Source of the DNA: an uncultured Clostridia bacterium
Lineage (GTDB): Bacteria; Bacillota; Clostridia; Christensenellales; Aristaeellaceae
Assembly (NCBI GenBank): GCA_947166385.1
Contig: CAMVEB010000006.1
Span: forward strand, 62,001 to 126,000
Direction: 5' to 3'
DNA length: 64,000 bases
In this document: positions 16,555 through 23,762 of the stretch, in pieces
Layout of the letters: the number at the start of each line of letters is the position of its first letter
Position numbering within the stretch: the first letter of the stretch is position 1
Notes under the pieces: generated by a model
What the model saw: only the letters and a program-made list of their open reading frames with translations
What the model was told of the DNA's origin: nothing
Databases searched by the model: none
Made by a program: the position numbers and the translations under genes

Positions 16555-18477
16555 ATGGCAGAAGAAAACAGCCGCGTATTCAGCGAATTCGACAGCTACC
16601 TGTTCCATCAGGGAACAAACTATGAGGTTTATCAGAAACTGGGCGCCCATCCGGATGTGGTGGACGGCGTGTCGGGAACGCGCTTTGCCGTCTGGGCGCC
16701 GAATGCGCAGTACGTCTCCGTGATCTGTGCGAAAACCGGCTGGGAAAACGAGCAGTGGATGAGCCGCAGCATGTGGGACGGCGGCGTCTGGGAATGCTTC
16801 CTGCCGGGGGTGGGCTCCGGAGACGCCTACCGCTATGTGATCACCGGCGCCGACGGGGTGCGCCGGGACAAGTCCGATCCCTATTCCTTCTGGTATGAAC
16901 GGCGTCCGGCCAACGCGTCGATTGTCTATCCGCTGGATGCCTATACCTGGAACGACTGGGATTACCAGAATCAGCGGGATAACACCAAAGTGCTGGGAAA
17001 GCCCATGGCGATCTACGAGGTGCATCTCGGTTCCTGGAAAAAGGGATATCAGGGCGACTGGGACGAGGACGGCTTCCTGAATTATACCCAGCTGGCGGAC
17101 GATCTGGTGCAGTATATGCAGTATATGGGATACACCCATATTGAGCTCATGGGGATCTGTGAACATCCCTTTGATCTGTCCTGGGGTTACCAGGTCACCG
17201 GATACTACGCTCCGACCAGCCGTTACGGAACGCCGAATGATTTCCGTTGTTTTGTCGATAAAATGCACCAGGCCGGCATCGGCGTGATCCTGGACTGGGT
17301 GCCGGCTCATTTCCCGAAGGATGGCTTCGCGATGTCCTGGTTCGACGGCACGCCGCTGTATGAAAGCTGCGATCCGCTCCGCCGGGAGTTCCCGGTCTGG
17401 GGGACGCTGGCCTTTGATCATGCCAAGCCGGAGGTTCGTTCCTTCCTGATCGCCAACGCTGTCTACTGGATCCGGGAGTTTCATATCGATGCGCTGCGGG
17501 TGGATGCGGTGGCGTCCATGCTGTACAACGATTATGACCGGAACGAATGGCGTCCCAACATGTTCGGCGGGCGGATGAACCTGGAAGGCATGGATTTCAT
17601 GCGCCAGCTGAATACGGAGGTCTGCGGCCGGACCAGCGGATACCTGATCGCCGAGGATTCCTCCGCGGAATGGGGCATCACGGAGGACGTGCGCAACGGC
17701 GGGCTCGGCTTTACCTTTAAATGGAATATGGGCTGGATGAACGATACGCTGCGGTATTTCAAACTGGACCCGGTTTACAGGAAGTGGCACCACGGCCAGC
17801 TGACGCATATCGCGGACTATGCCTTCACGGAGAATTATGTCCTGGTTCTCAGCCATGATGAGGTCGTCTACGGAAAGGGCGCCATGGCCATGAAAGCTCC
17901 GGGCAGCAAGGAAGAACGCCTGGGTGAACTCAAGGCGATGTATACCTGGCAGTTTACGTTCCCCGGCAAAAAGCTGATGTTCATGGGCCAGGAGTTTGCC
18001 CAGGAGCGGGAATGGAATGTGAAGGACAGCATTGACTGGCATCTGGCGGATGACATGGGTCACCGGGATGTGATGCAGTGCGTGCGGAACCTGGTGGGTC
18101 TGTATAAGATGTATCCCTCGCTGTATTCGGACAGCAGGGATTCCCGCACTTTCGAATGGGTGAACCGGGGCGATGCGGATCGGAATATCCTGGCCTATAT
18201 CCGCCGGAATCCGTGGGATTATTCAGGCGCGGTGCTGTGTGTGCTGAATCTGTCGCCGGTTTCCATTTATGACTACAGCTGCGGCGTGCCCTTCGGCGGG
18301 TTGTATAAGCGGGTATTCAGCACTTACGACAGCCTGCCGGGTCAGGGGAATCCGGCGGAGGTGGAGGGCGGTATTCCGCCGCTGACGGCTGACTGGAAGG
18401 AATGCGACGGTTATTCCCACCGGATCACCTACAGCCTGCGGCCCTTTGAATGTATTGTACTGGAATTCCCGCACTGA
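16555..18477 (+). CDS. glgB: 1,4-alpha-glucan branching enzyme
   Basis: A 640-residue GH13 enzyme of normal length. Residues about 20-130 form the CBM48/early-set domain (VDGVSGTRFAVWAPNAQYVSV, split: GTRFAVWAPNAQYVSV). The catalytic barrel shows VILDWVPAHFPKDG, the nucleophile Asp in IDALRVDAVASMLY (about 311), the acid Glu in LIAEDSS (about 364) and LSHDEVVYGKG. The C-terminal all-beta domain ends VLEF. It transfers alpha-1,4 chain ends to make alpha-1,6 branches in glycogen. No other glg gene is adjacent, so glgB is separately controlled here, by the ACGCTTT box and a structured leader. AAAGGAG precedes ATG 16555. The gene body shows no damage. Confidence 0.96.
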   Translation: MAEENSRVFSEFDSYLFHQGTNYEVYQKLGAHPDVVDGVSGTRFAVWAPNAQYVSVICAKTGWENEQWMSRSMWDGGVWECFLPGVGSGDAYRYVITGADGVRRDKSDPYSFWYERRPANASIVYPLDAYTWNDWDYQNQRDNTKVLGKPMAIYEVHLGSWKKGYQGDWDEDGFLNYTQLADDLVQYMQYMGYTHIELMGICEHPFDLSWGYQVTGYYAPTSRYGTPNDFRCFVDKMHQAGIGVILDWVPAHFPKDGFAMSWFDGTPLYESCDPLRREFPVWGTLAFDHAKPEVRSFLIANAVYWIREFHIDALRVDAVASMLYNDYDRNEWRPNMFGGRMNLEGMDFMRQLNTEVCGRTSGYLIAEDSSAEWGITEDVRNGGLGFTFKWNMGWMNDTLRYFKLDPVYRKWHHGQLTHIADYAFTENYVLVLSHDEVVYGKGAMAMKAPGSKEERLGELKAMYTWQFTFPGKKLMFMGQEFAQEREWNVKDSIDWHLADDMGHRDVMQCVRNLVGLYKMYPSLYSDSRDSRTFEWVNRGDADRNILAYIRRNPWDYSGAVLCVLNLSPVSIYDYSCGVPFGGLYKRVFSTYDSLPGQGNPAEVEGGIPPLTADWKECDGYSHRITYSLRPFECIVLEFPH

Positions 18478-18568
18478 CAGTGGACAGAAGAAACCCTGTG
18501 TGAGCTCTCTTTTGACGATATAATCTGATATGTCAATGATTCCGGATGGATCCGGGGAGGGATGAGCC

Positions 18569-18688
18569 ATGGGTTCCCTGTTGCTTGCGGTGATTTATCT
18601 GATCTTTATCAGTCTTGGACTTCCTGATTCCCTGCTGGGTTCCGGCTGGCCGAAAGTGGCCGCGACGACCCGGGAGGATAACGCATAA
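18569..18688 (+). pseudogene. N-terminal fragment of a major facilitator transporter gene
   Basis: A 39-codon frame from ATG 18569, behind a good GGGGAGGG site, encodes LLAVIYLIFISLGLPDSLLG, the first transmembrane helix and following GLPDSLLGSGWP motif of fucose-permease-like MFS proteins. After GWP the sequence no longer fits the family and ends at TAA 18686-18688. The remaining eleven helices are gone, so this is a deletion remnant. TATAAT at 18519-18524 may be its old -10. Confidence 0.7.
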
Positions 18689-18750
18689 GCATCGAACACA
18701 TCACGATGTGTTTCAGATCCACAGCCATGCTGGATGAAGGAGGCTTGTAC

Positions 18751-19383
18751 ATGAACAGGAAAATCCGGATGAAAACACTGATCTTTTTGCTGACAGCAGT
18801 CACTGCTCTGTCCTGCGCAGAATCACCGAAAATCGAATATGCGCCTGGACAGACGGTCCTGATGCTTGATGAATACCTGGCGCAGGATCGTAAAGCATGG
18901 TTCCTGACCGGTAAAAAGGAACACGCTGTAGAAGCCATGATGGTGTCGGAAGAAATCTCATTTCACAATGATCTGGAAGTTGCCGATTATACCGTAACAG
19001 ATGATGGTACCACCGTGATTCTGAAAGGAACCTTCGGGGAGATGTGGATTTCAAAACTGCCCAAAGTCATTTCAGCTTATACAAAACCGGACGGCAGCGA
19101 GATCCGTGAAGACGATTTCGCTGCCAGAGACATATGGATTGATATCATGACCCGGGCAGAACCGGAAACATATTATGCCATGCATGTCCCGCTGAATATT
19201 TCCGTTACGGTAATAACAGCCTGGGGAGATGAATTGCATACAAATCTGCCCAATGCACCTCATGGCAACGGAGATTATCTTGTCTGCCGGACAGATGAAA
19301 AAGGCCAACCCGATCTTTCGGATGTATGGGTCCTGAATGGCATGATATTTCCTGAATACTATGATACAGACGGAATAACATAA
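18751..19383 (+). CDS. Secreted or lipid-anchored protein of unknown function
   Basis: A 210-residue protein starting at ATG 18751, chosen because GAAGGAGG stands 8 bases before it. The first 25 residues are a signal peptide ending TAVTALSCAES; the Cys could be a lipoprotein acylation site, though the -1 to -3 residues (A-L-S) are not the best lipobox. The mature part is mixed alpha/beta with alternating hydrophobic residues (TTVILKGTFGEMWI) and no motif I recognise. Base composition is slightly more A/T rich than its neighbours, which may mean more recent arrival. It stands alone between a transporter remnant and msrC. Confidence 0.7.
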   Translation: MNRKIRMKTLIFLLTAVTALSCAESPKIEYAPGQTVLMLDEYLAQDRKAWFLTGKKEHAVEAMMVSEEISFHNDLEVADYTVTDDGTTVILKGTFGEMWISKLPKVISAYTKPDGSEIREDDFAARDIWIDIMTRAEPETYYAMHVPLNISVTVITAWGDELHTNLPNAPHGNGDYLVCRTDEKGQPDLSDVWVLNGMIFPEYYDTDGIT

Positions 19384-19492
19384 CGAAGCCTTTTTCTTTA
19401 CGGTACCGGTTCATGGAGACAGGAAAAACTGGAATGAAGAGCGGGCGGAGAGCAGGGTCCCGGGACTTCGCGATATATCAGACAGAAAGGCA

Positions 19493-19948
19493 GTGGAATC
19501 ATCGATGCTTGAACAGGGAAAGGGGATTCTGGAAGAGGAACCCTGGTATGTGTCTGCAATGAGTAATCTTTCTTCACTGATTATGGCCGCGCTGCCGGAT
19601 TTGAATTGGGCGGGATTTTATCTGATGAGAAAGGACAGGCTGACCGTTGGGCCGTTCCAGGGGAAGCCGGCCTGTATCCACATTGCACCGGGAAAGGGCG
19701 TGTGCGGGGCTGCCGTTGCCCGGGATGAGACCGTAGTGGTTCCGGATGTGCATCAGTTTCCGGGCCATATTGCCTGCGACAGTGCGTCGGAATCCGAAAT
19801 CGTGATCCCGATCCATGCGAATGGGCAGGTTGCGGCAGTGCTGGACATTGACAGTCCGGTGAAGAACCGCTTCAGCCCGGAGGATCGGGAAAAACTGGAG
19901 GCGCTTGTGCGGCTGATGGAGGAGAAGATAAGCTGGGCGGAACGCTGA
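19493..19948 (+). CDS. msrC: Free methionine-(R)-sulfoxide reductase, GAF domain
   Basis: A single GAF domain of about 150 residues. All three redox Cys of the fRMsr family are present: PACIHI (about 62), GKGVCGAAVA (about 72) and GHIACDSASESEI (about 96), the last also forming the substrate site with SEIVIPI. It reduces free methionine-R-sulfoxide with thioredoxin, a cytoplasmic oxidative-damage repair step. The start is ambiguous: GTG 19493 is only two bases from AGAAAGG, while ATG 19505 is 14 bases away. The 3' end overlaps a broken reading frame. No obvious own promoter is seen in the 109 bases upstream. Confidence 0.9.
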   Translation: MESSMLEQGKGILEEEPWYVSAMSNLSSLIMAALPDLNWAGFYLMRKDRLTVGPFQGKPACIHIAPGKGVCGAAVARDETVVVPDVHQFPGHIACDSASESEIVIPIHANGQVAAVLDIDSPVKNRFSPEDREKLEALVRLMEEKISWAER

Positions 19949-20367
19949 AAAAGATCGCCGGTCTTGCTCTCAGCCTGGCCATGTCGTTCGTTCTGGGGGC
20001 TGCGCTGGCCAATATCTACTATCATATTGATCCGGAGGTGTCAAAAGGTTTTACAACCACGCTGGCACTGTTCCCGCCGTGTATCTGCGTGATCATGCTG
20101 CTGTTATCCAAGAGCGCCGGTTCGGGAATCGCGGCCATCGGCGCATTTGCGCTTTTGCGGTATAAATCCGCGCCGGGGACGGCCCGGGAGTTTCTGACCG
20201 CTGTTTCGCCGCAGTATGCGGTCATCAGCACAGGCAATGAGCGTCCGGCCGACGCCAGGCTGCTGGTGGACCTGGCGGCGCTGAACATTCAGAACTGCAC
20301 AACCATGGGAGGCAGTATTGCCACTGTCAGCGACGGGGACAGCATAACGGTCAGTTACCTGGAATAG
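19945..20367 (+). pseudogene. Chimeric remnant: DUF4956-type membrane protein joined to MBL-fold C-terminus
   Basis: An open frame whose first part (SFVLGAALANIYYHIDPEVS, then FTTTLALFPP and IAAIGAFALLRYKSAPGTARE) matches the membrane region of DUF4956 proteins. Directly after GTARE it changes to FLTAVSPQYAVISTGN and ends TVSDGDSITVSYLE, which looks like the end of a ComEC/Rec2-type metallo-beta-lactamase-fold protein. The start has no credible ribosome binding site and overlaps msrC. The simplest reading is an in-frame deletion that fused the middle of one gene to the end of another. Membrane and MBL parts are both too short to work. Confidence 0.65.
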
Positions 20368-20397
20368 GGAAGTCGCTTTTTCCCCGTTGGGGGGTGT

Positions 20398-20430
20398 GTT
20401 ACGCTTTTGCAACGTTCTGTATGCTATAAT
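20398..20430 (+). promoter_or_regulatory. ACGCTTT double-heptamer promoter of the second S41-like gene
   Basis: GTTACGCTTTTGCAACGTTC: heptamers ACGCTTT (20401-20407) and ACGTTCT (20412-20418), six bases, then a consensus -10 TATAAT (20425-20430). Spacing is the same as in the other four copies. Confidence 0.6.
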
Positions 20431-20453
20431 ATCACGGAATTTTGCTGAACACT

Positions 20454-20543
20454 GGAATGGCCGTGCGGCAGAAGCCGCAGGAACCGGTACGGCGAAGCAA
20501 CTTTCCGCTGCTGAAACGGACAGCGGCGGGACTAAGAAAGGAA
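20454..20543 (+). ncRNA. Structured 5' leader of the second S41-like gene (homologous to the glgB leader)
   Basis: Helices: TGCGGC-AGAA-GCCGCA (20464-20479), CCG-GTA-CGG (20484-20492) within a GGAA/TTCC clamp (20480-20483 / 20503-20506), and CCGCTG with CAGCGG (20505-20510 / 20521-20526). The order, the linking sequence GCCGCAGGAAC and the distance to AAGAAAGGA match the glgB leader, but the paired bases differ in a compensating way. Confidence 0.5.
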
Positions 20544-20552
20544 GGAAAACCT

Positions 20553-22460
20553 ATGAAGAAACTGTTGGCTCTGCTGCTCTGCGTCTGCCTGGCGCTGGGC
20601 ATGGTCCCCGCGGTCGCGGAAGACGCGGCGGAAACCGTAATCACCTCGAAAACCTTTCCGGTCTATAGCAAAGCCGTCGGGAACGTCTGGCGGGAGGATT
20701 TCCCGGTCTATTTCCTGAACGGTGTGGAAGATCTGCCTTTCATCAACCTGGAAGACTGGAAAGACGTCCTGAAGTATGCTTATGATGAGACCGACTTTAC
20801 CGGCGAAAAGAAATACGATCTGACGCTGGAAACCAGCGAAGACGGGAAAGCCGTAACCCTTACCCGGGAAAACGGCTATTTCATGAAAGTGGATTTTGAA
20901 GAGGGAACGATCGGATACCCGGATTATGTCATGTTTGTCCAGCTTCCCTTCCTCCCCTATATGGAAATAGGCGGCTCCCCTGAAACGATGAACGGCGAAC
21001 CTTACCTGCTGAAGTACACGCAGTCCAGGAATCTTTACGGTGATATCACGATTGTCAACCTGAAGGAATATGACATTCCCATGGTCGCGCAGGACGGAAA
21101 GTATCTGCTGCCCCTGCAGACCCTGACCGCGTTCTCGCTTGGGTATTTGGATACGAGCCTCTATTACAACGGACAGGCCCTGTATCTGTCTAGTATCCAG
21201 ACGATGCAAGACCCGAAAGATGCGCTGAATACCAATCCGGCACTGGCCGCATTACTGACGCCCGACGTGATGGAAAAATTCCAGGCGCGCGAAGGCGCAT
21301 GGACGGAAAAGATAGATTATCTGATGGAGCTGATCAGCGAAAGCTCCGAGGCAGGAAAGCAATTTGCTGAAGAATATTATAAGAGCACGGAAAACAACCT
21401 CTATCTCCAGTACGCTTCCGCCCCCGACGCGCCGCGCAGCAGCGAGCTGATCAAGTACGGATTCAACGAACTGGCCCTGGAGATGAACTGCTTCTACGGA
21501 CTGAAGGAAGCCCACAATATCGCGAATTTCAGCATCTTCTTCCTGCAGAACGAACTCGGCGCCGGTCTGATGGATCCCGATGCGGCGAAGGCTGACCAGG
21601 CAGTCGCGGATCTCACCCAATACTGGTTTGACGATTCGCATTCCGCCTATATATCCTCTTCCTATCTGTCTGGTTCCGGTACCAATACGAACTATGGTTT
21701 CAGCTCAGCCGGCAGTCAAACCCTGGCCCGGAAGCTGACTGCCCTGCGGGCACAGAATCCCAATGCGGGACTGCCCTATTATGAAGTGGGCGACACGGCT
21801 TATATCACCTTTGACCAATTCATAGCAACGACGGACGGCAACAACCTTACGGATTACTACAAGCTGGTGAAAGAAGGAAAAGACCTGCCGCAGGATACGA
21901 TCGGGATCATCCATGAAGCCCATAAGCAGATCACGAGGGAAAACAGCCCGATCAAGAACGTGGTGATGGACCTGAGCTGCAACGGCGGCGGCATGGCATT
22001 CACGGCATTCTATACGCTGGGATGGTTCCTGGGGGATGGCAACTATTCCTACCGGAACACCTTTACCGGCGCCCAGACCACCCGTTATTACCGGGCGGAT
22101 GTGAACCTGGATCATCAGTTTGACGAGAACGACACGCTGGCGGGAAGAGGCCTGAATCTGTACTGCCTGATTTCCCCCAAGTCCTTCTCCTGCGGCAACC
22201 TGGTGCCCTGGGTCCTCAAGTCCAGCGGTGAAGTGACGCTGCTCGGCAAAACCTCCGGCGGCGGCAGCTGCGTGGTTGGCTTCGCCACCACAGCCTGGGG
22301 AACTTCCTATCGTTACTCCAGCCCCAAACGGCTGTCCTTTGTGAAGAACGGCGCCTACTATGACGTAGACCAGGGTGTTGAACCGGATCACGTGATCGAC
22401 AATTATGCCAATTTCTACGATCGGGAAGCCCTGACGGAGTTCATCCACGGGCTGTACTGA
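20553..22460 (+). CDS. Secreted S41-like protein, paralog of 12212-14008
   Basis: A 635-residue protein with signal peptide MKKLLALLLCVCLALGMVPA. ATG 20553 is chosen because of AAGGAAGG just upstream; the longer frame reads through the leader RNA. A region like the copper-amine-oxidase N-terminal fold (YLLPLQTLTAFSLGYL...YYNGQALYL, about 185-220) precedes the S41 fold: FDDSHSAYISS, VVMDLSCNGGGMA, the nucleophile loop SPKSFSCGNLVP (about 550) and LLGKTSGGGSCVVG (about 575). As in its paralog, the FGKG loop with the catalytic Lys is replaced by GGGSC. Export places it at the cell surface. It is controlled by the ACGCTTT box and a structured leader, and is followed by a membrane-protein remnant. 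Confidence 0.82.
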   Translation: MKKLLALLLCVCLALGMVPAVAEDAAETVITSKTFPVYSKAVGNVWREDFPVYFLNGVEDLPFINLEDWKDVLKYAYDETDFTGEKKYDLTLETSEDGKAVTLTRENGYFMKVDFEEGTIGYPDYVMFVQLPFLPYMEIGGSPETMNGEPYLLKYTQSRNLYGDITIVNLKEYDIPMVAQDGKYLLPLQTLTAFSLGYLDTSLYYNGQALYLSSIQTMQDPKDALNTNPALAALLTPDVMEKFQAREGAWTEKIDYLMELISESSEAGKQFAEEYYKSTENNLYLQYASAPDAPRSSELIKYGFNELALEMNCFYGLKEAHNIANFSIFFLQNELGAGLMDPDAAKADQAVADLTQYWFDDSHSAYISSSYLSGSGTNTNYGFSSAGSQTLARKLTALRAQNPNAGLPYYEVGDTAYITFDQFIATTDGNNLTDYYKLVKEGKDLPQDTIGIIHEAHKQITRENSPIKNVVMDLSCNGGGMAFTAFYTLGWFLGDGNYSYRNTFTGAQTTRYYRADVNLDHQFDENDTLAGRGLNLYCLISPKSFSCGNLVPWVLKSSGEVTLLGKTSGGGSCVVGFATTAWGTSYRYSSPKRLSFVKNGAYYDVDQGVEPDHVIDNYANFYDREALTEFIHGLY

Positions 22461-22463
22461 TAA

Positions 22464-22585
22464 ACCGGGTTTCAGGCGTTACGCCTTATACCATCCTTTC
22501 GATCGTTGCCCTGGTGCTGGAGCTTGTTTCCTACATCCTGTACCTGCGGGCGCTGTCCAAGGGCAAGAAGATGCTGGCCAGGTAA
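22464..22585 (+). pseudogene. C-terminal remnant of a paralog of the 14.3 kb membrane protein
   Basis: The frame ending at TAA 22583-22585 encodes TPYTILSIVALVLELVSYIL and then YLRALSKGKKMLAR. The intact protein at 14258-14911 ends TPKTIMAIVAVLAEIISYVI and YLMALNKSKKMLAR, so the last 35 residues align without gaps. There is no start or ribosome binding site; the rest of the gene is gone. The remnant begins 3 bases after the S41-like stop, and is followed by an intact terminator, which suggests a former two-gene operon. Confidence 0.8.
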
Positions 22586-22614
22586 GGCACAGCCGGAACC
22601 AGTCGTATATCCCT

Positions 22615-22644
22615 GCGTCCTTTCTTCGGAAGGGACGCTTTTTT
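22615..22644 (+). terminator. Rho-independent terminator
   Basis: Ten-base stem GCGTCCTTTC / GAAGGGACGC (one G-T pair) around a TTCG loop, followed by six T residues (22639-22644). It closes the S41-like gene plus the membrane-protein remnant. Confidence 0.88.
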
Positions 22645-22673
22645 CATACCCTGCGGCATGTTCGCCGGTTCCC

Positions 22674-22702
22674 TTGTGAACGGCTGCCTGTTGTGCTACA
22701 AT
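22674..22702 (+). promoter_or_regulatory. SigA-type promoter of the sugar operon
   Basis: TTGTGA (22674-22679), 17-bp spacer, TACAAT (22697-22702), 72 bases before the first start codon of the DUF4432-isomerase-kinase operon. No catabolite-repression site or repressor operator is obvious. Confidence 0.6.
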
Positions 22703-22774
22703 ACTGTCAAATCCGACGTGAATGGGAAAACGGTATGGACACGGGAAAACTGATCTTTCGGAAAGGAGCAGCAT

Positions 22775-23761
22775 ATGGATCAATTGTTGCAACAGGGCTA
22801 CCTGGGTCATCCCGGGCAGCTGTATACGCTCCGCCGCGTTACGCTGGAGGAAGGGAAAGCCCGCGGGACACAGATCATCGAAGTCTGCACATCTGCCGGA
22901 CTTCAGCTGGATATCCTGCCGGGTACCGGACTGGATCTCGGTCAGTGCCGGTATAAAGGCGTCAATATGAGCTGGATGAGCAAGAACGGCTATGACAGCC
23001 CTGCTGTCATCCGTCCGTTCGAGACGGACTTTGTGAACACCTTTCCCGGCGGGCTGCTGTATACCTGCGGCCTGCGCAGCGCCGGCCCGGCCAACCGGGA
23101 TCAGGGGGAATGGCATCCGCTCCACGGGCGGTATCATTCCATGGCGGCGGAGCAGGTCTGCGCGGAGGTGCAGGGAAATGAGATCGTCGTCCGCGGGGTT
23201 GTGCGGGAAACGGCGCTGTTCGGCCATGTGCTGGAAAACAGGCGGACGATCCGGATCCCTGTGTCCGGTTCATCGGTGACGGTGCAGGATGAAATCACCA
23301 ACCTGACGCCCCGGGATGAGGAATTCATGCAGATCTATCACTGCAATTTCGGCTATCCGCTGCTCAGCGAAAAAGCAAGACTGATCCTGCCGGAAGAACG
23401 GGAGACGATCCCCCGGACCGAATTTGCCCGGACGGGCCTGGGCAGGGAATGCGAATTCGATCCGCCTGTCCCGGGAGAGGAGGAGCGGGTATTCTTCCAG
23501 AAGATGAAACAGGATTTCCGGGCCGAACTGGTGAATCCCGATCTGGGTGTCCGGATGACCATGACCTGGAGCGGCGAGACGCTGCCGATCCTGTCCCAGT
23601 GGCGCAGTATGGCCGCCGGCGATTACGTGCTGGGGCTGGAACCCACGAACTGTTATATCATGGGCCGGCATGACGAGCGGGAGAACGGCACGCTCCCGGT
23701 CCTGAAAGCTTTTGAAACCGTTGCGCACACCATAACAATTCACTGGATGGAGGAGAACTGA
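22775..23761 (+). CDS. DUF4432 family protein (aldose-1-epimerase-like)
   Basis: A 328-residue cytoplasmic protein of the galactose-mutarotase-like beta-sandwich superfamily. Visible DUF4432 features are LQLDILPGTGLDLGQCRYKG (about 50-69), NTFPGGLLYTCGLRSAG, the HPLHGRYHSM motif with conserved His (about 110-120), the late QIYHCNFGYPLL and LGLEPTNC. Such proteins are thought to bind a sugar or sugar acid and perhaps interconvert anomers. GGAGC(A) lies before ATG 22775. It is the first gene of a three-gene operon with an isomerase (1-base gap) and a kinase, which fits preparation of an imported sugar for isomerisation. Confidence 0.85.
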   Translation: MDQLLQQGYLGHPGQLYTLRRVTLEEGKARGTQIIEVCTSAGLQLDILPGTGLDLGQCRYKGVNMSWMSKNGYDSPAVIRPFETDFVNTFPGGLLYTCGLRSAGPANRDQGEWHPLHGRYHSMAAEQVCAEVQGNEIVVRGVVRETALFGHVLENRRTIRIPVSGSSVTVQDEITNLTPRDEEFMQIYHCNFGYPLLSEKARLILPEERETIPRTEFARTGLGRECEFDPPVPGEEERVFFQKMKQDFRAELVNPDLGVRMTMTWSGETLPILSQWRSMAAGDYVLGLEPTNCYIMGRHDERENGTLPVLKAFETVAHTITIHWMEEN

Positions 23762-23762
23762 C

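Noticed and set aside
16426-18063. Long antisense frame opposite glgB
   Set aside because: It mirrors the codon pattern of glgB, has no ribosome binding site and resembles no protein.
10195-20430. ACGCTTT boxes as ECF sigma-factor promoters (GCAAC-type -35)
   Set aside because: Typical ECF promoters pair a GAAC/GCAAC -35 with a CGTC-like -10. Here all copies have housekeeping-like -10 hexamers, and the conserved block lies with direct-repeat symmetry over the -35.
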